From Martelella alba (GTDB lineage Bacteria; Pseudomonadota; Alphaproteobacteria; Rhizobiales; Rhizobiaceae), in assembly GCF_006516955.1 (NCBI RefSeq), contig NZ_VHLG01000016.1, positions 38,766 through 102,765 of the forward strand: a stretch of DNA of 64,000 bases. Direction: 5' to 3'. Positions 51,205 to 60,336 of this stretch are shown here, in pieces. The first letter of the stretch is position 1; each line of letters starts with the position of its first letter. A program made the position numbers and the translations under genes. Below the pieces are notes generated by a model. That model made no database searches and was not told the DNA's origin. It saw only the letters and a program-made list of their open reading frames with translations.

Positions 51205-52403
51205 TTATCATTCTCCCCGGACGGTCCGGCAGCGTCGCTGCCGCCATCCTGTTCGACGACGCCGTCATCATTGATCGTTACCGCGACAGGCGCGACCTCG
51301 GCGCCTGCGGAGAATTTCTGGAAACCGTCGACAATCAGCCTGTCGCCGTTTTCAACGCCATCGACCACGATCCAGCTATTGCCCTCGGTGCCATTGGTCG
51401 TAATGATGCGCTGCTCTGCCTTGCCATCATCGGAGACGACATAGACCGTCGCATTACCGCTGCCGTCACGGGTCACCGCGCGCTGGGGCACAAGAAACGC
51501 ACCGGGGATCAGTCCCATATCGACATTTGCCGTGACAAACATGCCCGGGATCAGGACATTGTCGGGGTTCACGAATTTTGCCCGCATGGTGAAGGTGCCG
51601 GTCGTCTTGGAGACAACCATGTCGGCAAAGGAGATCTCGCCTTTCTTCTCATAGGTCTTGCCGTCATCAAGCGTCAGCGTAATCGGTAGGGGCCCCTCCG
51701 GCCGCTGTTCCAGCTTGCCTGCCTCGACCCGGTCGCGGATCCTGAGGAAATTGGTGCTGCTGTCGACCAGATCGACATAGACGGTGTCAATCTTGCGGAT
51801 CGTTGCCATCGCATCGGTCTGTTCACTTGTAATCAAGGCGCCGACGCTGACTTCCGAAGCCCCGATCGAACCGCCAAGCGGTGCCAGGATTGTTGTATTG
51901 TCGAGGTCAATCTGGGCGGTATCCAGATCTGCCTGGGCGGCGGCTTCCGAGGCCTGGGCCTGCAAAAGATCGGCACGGGCATCATCAAGCGTCTGGGTGC
52001 TGACCGCTTCTGTTTTCGACAGCTTTTCATTGCGGTCATAGGTGGACTGGGCGCTTGCCGTCGCCGCCTGCGCCTTCTTCAGAGCGGCCTCGGCCGAGGC
52101 ATAGGCGGCCTTGAACTTGCGGTCATCGATCTGGTAAAGCGCATCGCCCTCGGCAACCGTCCCGCCCTCGGTGAACAGGATCTGGCGGACGATGCCATCC
52201 ACTTGCGGACGCACCTCAGCCTCGGCCGAGGCAACAACACGGCCGTGAAGGCTGACTGTCAGGGGGACGGACGTCGACTGGAGCGAGACATAGCCAACCT
52301 CTGTGCCGTTGCCTGAAGGCGCTGCAGCCTGCTCTTCCTTCTGGTTACATGCCGTCAGAAATACGAGGCATGCGATCAGTGTCAAACCAAATCCCGTTTT
52401 CAT
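51201..52403 (-). CDS. RND efflux membrane fusion protein, AcrA/MexA type
   Basis: Periplasmic adaptor lipoprotein of 400 residues. The lipobox L-T-A-C is at residues 16-19. The barrel-sandwich domain (VVASAEAEVRPQVDGIVRQILFTEGGTVAEGDALYQID, residues about 55-95) encloses a helical hairpin of about 70 residues, and the beta-barrel (ALITSEQTDAMATI, GTFTMRAKFVNPDNVLIPGMFV) follows. It is first in the operon with the pump and divergent from the TetR gene. Confidence 0.9.
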   Translation of the reverse strand: MKTGFGLTLIACLVFLTACNQKEEQAAAPSGNGTEVGYVSLQSTSVPLTVSLHGRVVASAEAEVRPQVDGIVRQILFTEGGTVAEGDALYQIDDRKFKAAYASAEAALKKAQAATASAQSTYDRNEKLSKTEAVSTQTLDDARADLLQAQASEAAAQADLDTAQIDLDNTTILAPLGGSIGASEVSVGALITSEQTDAMATIRKIDTVYVDLVDSSTNFLRIRDRVEAGKLEQRPEGPLPITLTLDDGKTYEKKGEISFADMVVSKTTGTFTMRAKFVNPDNVLIPGMFVTANVDMGLIPGAFLVPQRAVTRDGSGNATVYVVSDDGKAEQRIITTNGTEGNSWIVVDGVENGDRLIVDGFQKFSAGAEVAPVAVTINDDGVVEQDGGSDAAGPSGENDK

Positions 52404-52480
52404 GAGATCGAGAAGCTCCTTGGTTTCGGCAGGTTTCGCCCATAGGCTCTGGCCGGGTATCGTTGCTATGCTATATTTAC

Positions 52481-52496
52481 AGTAATTAGCGTTACT
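52481..52496. promoter_or_regulatory. inverted repeat, candidate TetR/AcrR operator
   Basis: AGTAA, 6 bases, TTACT lies in the 114-bp gap between the divergent efflux and TetR genes, 22 bp upstream of the regulator start and 78 bp upstream of the adaptor start. The position fits repression of both. Confidence 0.45.
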
Positions 52497-52517
52497 CTCA
52501 CTTTAGGCAAGCCATTA

Positions 52518-53231
52518 ATGGCCTTTTTATGGTGTTACATGGATCAGGAAGCGGAAAAGAAAAGCCAGCGCCCGGATGGGCAGGGCAAAGCGGATGCGCG
52601 CGGGCGCGGCAGACCGAAGCCCGCATCCGATGAGGTGCAGCGCGTGGCCATTGCTGATGTGGCTGCAAAATTCATGCTTGAATCCGGCTACCAGAAAACG
52701 ACGATGAAAGGTGTCGCCGCCGCTGCCCATGTTTCGCTTGCGACAATCTATCGGCTTTTCCCTAGCAAATCCGAACTCTTCGGCGCCATAGTCGGCCGTC
52801 ATCGCGAAACCATCATCGCGCTGCCGGGCGATTATGATGGCCTGCCGGTAGACCAGGCCCTGCAGGAAATCTTCCGCGTCAACGCCAGCCGAAGCGAAGA
52901 ACGAGACAGCATGAGACTGATGGCCCGGCTTCATCTGGAAAGCCAGCAATCCCCGGATCTTGGCGCCATGCTCGACCGGCATGGCCCGACACATTCACGT
53001 GCGCTTTTATGCGACTGGCTTGAAAGGCAGCAGAAAATGGGGCGGATCCGGCCTGTTTCGGTGAGCGTCCTTGCGCAGATGTTGATGGATATCGTCTTTG
53101 GCGCGGCAAGCCTGAAATCAGGCCATGAACCAGGCTGGCCGGGCGGGGAGGACCGCGCCGCCTATCTCAGGACATGCCTATCGGTCGTCGCTTACGGAAT
53201 GGTTCCGAATGATCCGGATGGACGCCACTGA
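52518..53231 (+). CDS. TetR-family repressor of the efflux operon
   Basis: Regulator of 237 residues. Helix-turn-helix at about 45-90 (AAKFMLESGYQKTTMKGVAAAAHVSLATIYRLFPSKSELFGAI, given by position), preceded by a basic tail (RGRGRPKPAS). The C-terminal domain should sense pump substrates. The start is uncertain between 52518 and 52539. Its place divergent from the AcrAB-type genes strongly suggests local repression. Confidence 0.84.
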   Translation: MAFLWCYMDQEAEKKSQRPDGQGKADARGRGRPKPASDEVQRVAIADVAAKFMLESGYQKTTMKGVAAAAHVSLATIYRLFPSKSELFGAIVGRHRETIIALPGDYDGLPVDQALQEIFRVNASRSEERDSMRLMARLHLESQQSPDLGAMLDRHGPTHSRALLCDWLERQQKMGRIRPVSVSVLAQMLMDIVFGAASLKSGHEPGWPGGEDRAAYLRTCLSVVAYGMVPNDPDGRH

Positions 53232-53603
53232 TGCAGGCCCATGCCGGCAATCAAACCTGTTCTATGGTCATTCCGGCGGCTTGAAACAGGTGAAATCCGC
53301 GACGGGAAACCCCTCATGCTGCTGCAATATGCAGCCCTGAACCTTTTACCGGACGGGCTCAGGGCATTTGCCGCCGGGTGTTGCGGCCTGCAATTGCGGT
53401 CCGATACATCCATTGCAAGCGGCGATATGCCCTCAAGACCGGCACTGCCCGGTGGTGTATCCTTTACGACGGGTTGTACAGCATTCAATATGCAGCATGA
53501 AAGCGGGCGAGGTTTGAGGCGCATATGACGCGCATGTTCTGTCAAACCGGCTGGCCCGGACCGGAACGGATTGACGGCGATGCGGGAATGAGAGGAGGAT
53601 GCG
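53232..53603. other. gene-free region before P-type ATPase
   Basis: 372 bp with no recognisable gene. A 95-codon frame at 53241-53528 has no family features and no good ribosome site. The right end holds the GAGGAGG site of the ATPase gene. Confidence 0.45.
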
Positions 53604-56297
53604 GTGGAAAATGTCTGGCACTCTATGGCTGCCGAGCATGCCATCGGGGCCCTGCGTAGCGACAGACAGGGCCTGTCTTCCGACGAAGCCGCAAGACGCC
53701 TTGAACAATATGGAGAAAACCGTCTGCCGCAGCCGGCCGGACGCAGACCGCTGATCCGCTTCCTGCTTCATTTCCACAACATCCTCATCTATGTGCTCAT
53801 CGGCTCCGCCGCCATCACCGCAGCGCTCGGGCATCTCGCCGATACGCTCGTGATCCTGGCCGTGGTCGTCGTGAATGCAATCATCGGCTTTATTCAGGAA
53901 GGCAAGGCGGAAAGGGCGATGGAGGCCATCCGCGGGATGCTTGCGCTGAAAGCATCGGTCCTGCGTGATGGCACGCGATGTTCTGTCGATGGTGCGATGC
54001 TGGTGCCCGGAGACATCGTGCTGCTGGAGCCCGGCGACAAGGTACCCGCCGATATACGGCTGTTTCAGGCCAACGGACTGCAGATTCAGGAAGCCATTCT
54101 CACCGGCGAATCCGTCCCCGCCGAGAAGCATTGGCGCGCTGTCGCCACAGCCGCTGCGCTGGGTGACAGGGGCTGCATGGCCTATAGCGGCACGCTCGTG
54201 ACAAGCGGACTCGGACGCGGCGTCATCGTGGCGACGGGACCCGATACTCAGATCGGCCGCATCAGCGGCATGCTGTCCACGGTCGAAACGCTGACGACGC
54301 CGCTGCTTCATCAGATGAACGCATTTGCCCGCTGGCTTACCTTCTTCATTCTGCTGATGGCTGCCGTTCTGCTCGTCTTCGGCTATTTCGTCGGGCATTT
54401 CGCATTTGCCGAACTGTTCATGGCTGTGGTCGGCCTTTCGGTAGCCGCCCTCCCCGAAGGCCTGCCGGCCGTGCTGACCATCACGCTTGCCGTCGGGGTT
54501 CAGGCGATGGCGCGGCGCAATGTCATTGTCCGGCGCCTGCCTGCCATCGAAACGCTGGGCTCGGTATCGGTGATCTGCACCGACAAGACAGGCACGCTGA
54601 CCCGGAATGAAATGATGGTCGCCTCCATCGTCACAGAGGGACATGCTTTCTCACTCGAAGGCGCAGGCTATGAGCCGCGGGGAGAGATCAGACTCAACAA
54701 CGTCGCCGTGCGCGCGCGCGAACATGCCATACTGGATGAAATCGCGCGTGCTGCGGCGCTTTGCAATGATGCCCGCCTGCGCGAACGCGATGGTGTCTGG
54801 ACGGTGGAAGGCGACCCGATGGAAGGGGCGCTGCTGGTTCTGTCCGGCAAGGTCGGCATCGATGCGCGCCAGGAACTTTCCGGCTGGCGGCGGACCGATA
54901 TGATCCCATTCGATGCCCGGCATCGCTTCATGGCAACGCTGAACCATGATCACGATAACCATGCCTGCATTTTCGTGAAGGGCGCGCCGGAGCATATCCT
55001 GTCAATGTGCGCCGAACAGAGAACGGTTTCCGGCGGAACGGCCCCCATCAACCGGAATGACTGGCACGGGAAAGCCGAAACCATTGCCGGGCGCGGGCAA
55101 CGCGTACTGGCCTTTGCGATCAGGTCCGTATCACCGGAACATACGGTTCTAGAACATTCAGATGTGAAAAACGGCTTGATCCTGATCGGCCTTGTCGGTC
55201 TCAGCGATCCGCCCCGCCCCGAAGCCATTGCGGCCATCGCCGAATGCCATGCGGCCGGCATACGGGTCAAGATGATAACGGGAGACCACAGCGGAACGGC
55301 TGCTGCAATCGGCCGGCAGATCGGCCTGCAAAACCCGGAAAACGTCCTGACAGGCGCCGATCTCGACCAGATGGACGACCCCGCCCTGACCGCTGCGGTT
55401 CTTGATACCGATATATTCGCCCGCACCAGCCCGGAGCACAAGCTGCGCCTCGTCATGGCCCTTCAGTCCCATGGCATGACGGTTGCGATGACGGGCGATG
55501 GCGTGAATGATGCCCCGGCCCTCAAACGCGCTGACGCGGGGATCGCCATGGGCAAAAAAGGCAGCGAGGCCGCCAAGGAAGCCGCGGAATTCGTACTGGC
55601 GGACGACAATTTCGCCTCCATCGCGGCGGCCGTCAGGAAAGGGCGGACGGTCTATGACAATATCAAGAAAGTCATCAGCTGGACCTTGCCAACCAATGCC
55701 GGCGAGGCCGCAACCATTATCGTGGCGCTCCTGTTCGGCATGACGCTGCCGATAACCCCGGTTCAGATTCTCTGGGTCAATCTGATCACAGCCATCACGC
55801 TCGGCATGGCGCTGGCATTCGAGCCGACCGAAGATGATACCATGCGCCGGCCGCCGCGACCCAGGAATGAACCGTTGCTGACCGGCCAGCTGGGCTGGCA
55901 TATCCTTCTCGTCTCAACCCTGTTTCTCGGCGGCGTCTTCGGGATCTACAGCTATTCTATTGATCAGGGATATTCCATTGAACTGGCCCGCACCATCGCC
56001 CTGAACACGCTCGTGGTGATGGAAATGTTCCATCTGTTTTTCATCCGCAACATCTATGGCACCTCACTGACATGGAAAGCGGTGCGCGGGACCCGGGTCG
56101 TGTGGCTGACGGTCGTGTCCGTCACGCTCGCCCAGCTCGCCATAACCTATCTGCCGCCGTTTCAGACGCTGTTTTCCACCGCTGCAATACCCTTGCGGGA
56201 CGGTATGATTATCATCGGTGTCGGCGTTGTGTTCTTCGCGATTGTCGAAACGGAAAAACAGCTTCGTCTGCGTTTGCGTGATCTTCGTCCGGGATAA
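53604..56297 (+). CDS. P2-type cation-transporting ATPase
   Basis: Inner-membrane ion pump of 897 residues. All core motifs are intact: LTGESVPAEK (actuator), ICTDKTGTLTRNEM with the phosphorylated Asp, KGAPEHIL (nucleotide site), MITGDHSGTAAAIG and MTGDGVNDAPALKRADAGIAMG. Helix M4 carries PEGLP, as in Ca2+/Mn2+-type pumps and relatives. M6 ends LITAITLGMALAFEPTEDD. Length and the N-terminal cation-ATPase domain fit the PMR1-like bacterial group; the ion (Ca2+, Mn2+ or Na+) cannot be settled by eye. The start is GTG 53604 with an excellent GGAGG site. Confidence 0.88.
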   Translation: MENVWHSMAAEHAIGALRSDRQGLSSDEAARRLEQYGENRLPQPAGRRPLIRFLLHFHNILIYVLIGSAAITAALGHLADTLVILAVVVVNAIIGFIQEGKAERAMEAIRGMLALKASVLRDGTRCSVDGAMLVPGDIVLLEPGDKVPADIRLFQANGLQIQEAILTGESVPAEKHWRAVATAAALGDRGCMAYSGTLVTSGLGRGVIVATGPDTQIGRISGMLSTVETLTTPLLHQMNAFARWLTFFILLMAAVLLVFGYFVGHFAFAELFMAVVGLSVAALPEGLPAVLTITLAVGVQAMARRNVIVRRLPAIETLGSVSVICTDKTGTLTRNEMMVASIVTEGHAFSLEGAGYEPRGEIRLNNVAVRAREHAILDEIARAAALCNDARLRERDGVWTVEGDPMEGALLVLSGKVGIDARQELSGWRRTDMIPFDARHRFMATLNHDHDNHACIFVKGAPEHILSMCAEQRTVSGGTAPINRNDWHGKAETIAGRGQRVLAFAIRSVSPEHTVLEHSDVKNGLILIGLVGLSDPPRPEAIAAIAECHAAGIRVKMITGDHSGTAAAIGRQIGLQNPENVLTGADLDQMDDPALTAAVLDTDIFARTSPEHKLRLVMALQSHGMTVAMTGDGVNDAPALKRADAGIAMGKKGSEAAKEAAEFVLADDNFASIAAAVRKGRTVYDNIKKVISWTLPTNAGEAATIIVALLFGMTLPITPVQILWVNLITAITLGMALAFEPTEDDTMRRPPRPRNEPLLTGQLGWHILLVSTLFLGGVFGIYSYSIDQGYSIELARTIALNTLVVMEMFHLFFIRNIYGTSLTWKAVRGTRVVWLTVVSVTLAQLAITYLPPFQTLFSTAAIPLRDGMIIIGVGVVFFAIVETEKQLRLRLRDLRPG

Positions 56298-56414
56298 AGC
56301 CACGGGCTCCAAAGTGCCGGTGATATAAGGCCCGGCCTAAACGGACGACAGGCTGACATCGCAAAGCTTTTGTCAGTCGCAGTCAGACCGGACTATTCGC
56401 CAGAAGGGATCATT

Positions 56415-59400
56415 TCAAATCGGCGAGCGTCCGGCAGCGCCGCTTGGCTCGGCCGCCATGAAGGTCTGCTCCGCGATATCCCCATCCGAGCAGCCTTCGA
56501 TCACCTGGCAAACGACGGGACCGACAGCGCCGGGCTGAATGCTGTAAAGCGCATTTGTCTCCGTCTTTTCACCGGTTGATACAGCCGATGCCACGCGAGG
56601 ATCGCTCTGCACAGCCTGGGATTCGGCCGAGTGCGGTGGAAAACCTGGCCGCCCCCAGTAAACGGTCATTTCGCCCGGATCGAAACTAATGTCGTAATTC
56701 GGGTTCGAAAGCGTACCGAGCGTAATGTCGTATTGTCCGAGCAGGGCCGATGCGGGCGCACCGTTGGAAGCCAGAGTGCCTGTAAGCACATCACCGGGGA
56801 AAAGCGAACCCGACTTAAAATAATAGGGAAGCTGTGAAAGCGGCAAATCAACGCCATAGGGTTTCTGGTACAAGGAACCATAGAGCCCGAGCGGATAGGG
56901 GTTGACCGTAAAGCTTGCGCCGGAATCGATCTGATCCGTCATCACGAAATAGGTCAGGCCACCGATATCGACGCGACCGAAATTGGCGCTTCCAAGGACA
57001 GTCGTCTGCGCCGTGCTCAACGACAAGGTCGTGACCGGGCTCGTGACATTTGCGGCTGCAGCAAAGACCAGCGGCTGCGAGAGGGTTACGGAACTGTCGC
57101 CATAGGTGGTAACCACATTCTCACCGAATATCCATGCCCTCTGATAAGGGCGGTAGAGCGTGGCGGTCTCGCCGTTGATCGGCTGAGCCCAGACCGGCAT
57201 TGTCTGGTCCGACTGCCCCTGACTTGCGCTGCCGGTAAAATCCCAGCCGGCATTGATTGCAGTCCCGGTGAAATAATAAGGATCGGCAAACTGTGCGCTG
57301 GTCATGCCCGTAACACCGCTGACGCCGGTGCCTGAATTGGGCTGACCGCTTGTGTCCGTGTTGTAGAATGAGGCTGTTATGGTGCCGGTGCTGGTGTTGG
57401 TGCCGGCAAAGCCACCAAGATCAAGCCCGTCAGACGGCGTTGCGTCGCCGCTCCAGGACACATTCCCGGTTGAAAACGCCCTGCTGACGGAAACACTGTT
57501 CGCGCCGATCAGCCCACCGAGCGCAACACTTGCTGTCCCGTTTGTTCCAGTCACATCGCCTGTTGCATAGACGTCCGCAACCGAACCGCCGCTCGTATAT
57601 CCAATCAGACCGCCTGCCATTGTCTGCGCACCGGCAATAACCACGACGTCACCGGTTGCATAGGATGCCGAGAGCGTACCGTCGATCTGGGCGCCAACCA
57701 GCCCGCCCGCATAGATCAGGTCGGCCTGCCCCGTTATGTTTCCGCTGGCGGAGGACGTTCTGATATTTCCTGTGTTCAGCCCGACAAGACCGCCAACGCG
57801 TGAAGCGCCGTAATTGCTTTTCGCCTCAAGCGCAACATTGGCAATCGAATTGCTGATCGTGCCATTGTTCATTCCGGCCAGGCCGCCGAGATTGGAATAG
57901 ACGGCATCGCCATGGATGGATGCCGTTCCGGAAACCGTGACGCCTGTTATATCGCCTCTATCTTCATTGGTGCCGACAAGCAGTCCGGCGTAAGATCCGG
58001 TATTGCTGTCTGATCGCGCCGACACGCTGGCATTGACGAGGGAAAGATAGGAGATTGTGCCGGAATTCTGCCCGACGAGGCCGAAATTGCTGTCCGCGCC
58101 GGACGGAACCGCCAGTGTAAAGTTGGAAATCGTATGACCGAAACCGTTCAGCTTGCCGGTCAACTGCGCGATCAGCGGCGCTGTATAGGTGGTTCCGGAC
58201 AGGTCGATATCCTGGACCAGATAATAGTCCTCTGCGGGTTCGGCATCGATGGCCTGCAGATCTGCAGCCGTGCGGATCAGATTGTTCGAAGTGAGCTTGT
58301 TGACGGTAGCGCCGGTCCCCGTCATGGTGATCATTGCACCGGGCGACATCGTCATATTATCCAGGAATAATCCCGCATACTCCCCCGTGGCCGTGATCGT
58401 GCCTGCGATATTCACGGCATTCACGGAGGAGATTTGAAGGGAGGCATCGGTATCCCAGCTCAGATTTCCGGCAATGGTTAGCGATTTGGTCCAGTTACTG
58501 ATCGTAACAAGGCTGCCGGGATTATCGAGCTGGTTCAGATATCTGTTGACGACTGCCGTCGTCAGCAGGCGGGAGGCGCCTTCGGGCACGGTGTCGAGCA
58601 GAACGGACTGTGCGATTGTGAAACTTATCAGCGAAGAAGCTTGGGAAGAACCAAGATCAACCTCGCTTGCAAAGACCGGACCGCGCGCGCCTGCGGCATA
58701 AAAACGGCCGCCGTTTCCATCGCCCGCACCGCGGGCAGAGACCGTGCCGGAAAGCCCGGCATAATCGTCTGACCAGAACACCACCGTGCCGCCATTGCCG
58801 CCGTCAAGCGCGTCAGCCACTATCATTGTGCCATCGGAGACCGTCAGTGTGGTTGCGCGCTGCAGGGCATTCGCATCGCTTTCGTGACCGCCAAGGCGAA
58901 TGGTTCCGCCATTGCCAAATCCGGAGGCATCAAGAACAGCATGGTCGGCGACAACCGTCGCGCCGGTGATTTCAATCACACCGCCTTCCTGCGTGGAGGG
59001 TGACGAGGTCGCCTTTTTCGCCCGCGCCGATACCTTGCCGCTGACTTGGACGCTGCCGCCCTCTCCGCCTCCGAGCGTGATCTTGCCATTGCGGCCGGAT
59101 ACTGAACGCGCCTCGGCAACGCCGGACATGTTGATCGCCTTTCGCGCCGCGTTCCGCGCGGTCGCCGCCCGCATGACGATCGTGCCGCCTTCGGTCGAGA
59201 CCGTGCCGGAATTTTCGATCAGGGCTTCGCCGTCGTCGACGAGCGAGGATGGCACGGAGACCTGCATGAAGCCGTCTCCCGACAGATCAAGCGTGATCAC
59301 TTCGCCCGCGCCGAGGCCTGCCTTGCCAAAGGGAACGGCGATCAGTCCATCATTGCGGACCTTGCCGCCGAGAAGCGCGGCATAACCGCCGTGGCCGACC

Positions 59401-59936
59401 GTAATCACCCCGCTGTTGGAAACAGTCGATGATGCACCACTGCCGGAAAAGTTCAGACTGCCGCTCATGAAATCGCTGTCAGCGATGCCGAGCGTGGAGG
59501 CAACGAACCCGCCGCCGGTGCTCACCGTTCCTGTCGGCGTGATCGCAATGCCATTGGGGTTGACCAGAAAGACCTGTCCATTGGCCGAAAGGGTCCCGGC
59601 TATGCTCGACGGCGTGCTGCCCGTCACTCGGTTCAATATGGCTGAACCGGAACCGGGCTGATGAATGTTGACGCTGTTGCCCGCGCCGATATTGAAACTG
59701 CCCCAGTTAACGATCGCCCGGTCAGAGGTCTGCGTGATTGTCATGCTGTTGCCGCTTGAAGCGATGCCGACCTGGCCAGCAGCGACCCCGGCGCCGGAGG
59801 GCAAATCGTCTGTGGCAAGTGCCGGAACGGAAAACAGGGCGGTGGAGACAAGCAACCAGGGCAATCGCGATCTGAGCGTATCCTTCGCTGCCAAAGGACG
59901 GCGGTGAGCCGGCGAATAGCCAAAAGATCGCATCAT
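56415..59936 (-). CDS. two-partner secretion exoprotein (TpsA, filamentous hemagglutinin family)
   Basis: Secreted adhesin-type protein of 1173 residues. ATG 59936 is chosen because AGGGGAG lies just upstream of it. Signal peptide to about residue 42, then the TPS secretion domain with the canonical motif NPNGI in GQVFLVNPNGIAITPTG. The middle is beta-helical. Several GLUG-type repeats (GGLVGLNTGNIRTSSASGNITG, GGLIGYTSGGSVADVYATGDVTG, each cited only in short form) lie at about 690-870. The C-terminal part has MBG-like segments (VTTYGDSSVTLSQ, YQKPYGVDLPLSQ). It is divergent from its transporter TpsB. Confidence 0.85.
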   Translation of the reverse strand: MMRSFGYSPAHRRPLAAKDTLRSRLPWLLVSTALFSVPALATDDLPSGAGVAAGQVGIASSGNSMTITQTSDRAIVNWGSFNIGAGNSVNIHQPGSGSAILNRVTGSTPSSIAGTLSANGQVFLVNPNGIAITPTGTVSTGGGFVASTLGIADSDFMSGSLNFSGSGASSTVSNSGVITVGHGGYAALLGGKVRNDGLIAVPFGKAGLGAGEVITLDLSGDGFMQVSVPSSLVDDGEALIENSGTVSTEGGTIVMRAATARNAARKAINMSGVAEARSVSGRNGKITLGGGEGGSVQVSGKVSARAKKATSSPSTQEGGVIEITGATVVADHAVLDASGFGNGGTIRLGGHESDANALQRATTLTVSDGTMIVADALDGGNGGTVVFWSDDYAGLSGTVSARGAGDGNGGRFYAAGARGPVFASEVDLGSSQASSLISFTIAQSVLLDTVPEGASRLLTTAVVNRYLNQLDNPGSLVTISNWTKSLTIAGNLSWDTDASLQISSVNAVNIAGTITATGEYAGLFLDNMTMSPGAMITMTGTGATVNKLTSNNLIRTAADLQAIDAEPAEDYYLVQDIDLSGTTYTAPLIAQLTGKLNGFGHTISNFTLAVPSGADSNFGLVGQNSGTISYLSLVNASVSARSDSNTGSYAGLLVGTNEDRGDITGVTVSGTASIHGDAVYSNLGGLAGMNNGTISNSIANVALEAKSNYGASRVGGLVGLNTGNIRTSSASGNITGQADLIYAGGLVGAQIDGTLSASYATGDVVVIAGAQTMAGGLIGYTSGGSVADVYATGDVTGTNGTASVALGGLIGANSVSVSRAFSTGNVSWSGDATPSDGLDLGGFAGTNTSTGTITASFYNTDTSGQPNSGTGVSGVTGMTSAQFADPYYFTGTAINAGWDFTGSASQGQSDQTMPVWAQPINGETATLYRPYQRAWIFGENVVTTYGDSSVTLSQPLVFAAAANVTSPVTTLSLSTAQTTVLGSANFGRVDIGGLTYFVMTDQIDSGASFTVNPYPLGLYGSLYQKPYGVDLPLSQLPYYFKSGSLFPGDVLTGTLASNGAPASALLGQYDITLGTLSNPNYDISFDPGEMTVYWGRPGFPPHSAESQAVQSDPRVASAVSTGEKTETNALYSIQPGAVGPVVCQVIEGCSDGDIAEQTFMAAEPSGAAGRSPI

Positions 59937-60336
59937 TGAAACTCCCCTCATGCCGTCCCCGCGTCCAGCCGGTCGAATATCATGACAGTCGCGGCACCAT
60001 TTCGGTTACATTCTGCCACCGGATTGATATTTGGCAATTTAGGCCGTGCAACGCGCCGTTGCCAGTTAAAAATCGTCAAGTTTAACTTACAGTATACGGA
60101 ATGACTGCAAGGGCACGATGCCGCCTTTAGGCTTCACTATTCAGGGGAACTTTTGGTTTTCATTCTAGAACTTGCTGCGGCGGAACGAAATCATACGGGC
60201 AAAAACGGCATTGAACGCAATATTCGGTCTTGTTGCATTGGTAAAATTTGGCTTAATTGGCAAAAAGCAAATGATGGCGCCCACATGGCTGGATCGCCGC
60301 CAACGAGGGACGGCTTGCATCTGTTTCACGCCGATC
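59937..60336. other. divergent promoter region of the two-partner secretion genes
   Basis: About 400 bp between tpsA and the chosen tpsB start, AT-rich around 60030-60260. TTTAACTTACAGTATAC near 60080 may hold promoter elements. The extra frame upstream of the tpsB start (60172-60336) does not look like a signal peptide and is treated as non-coding. Confidence 0.4.
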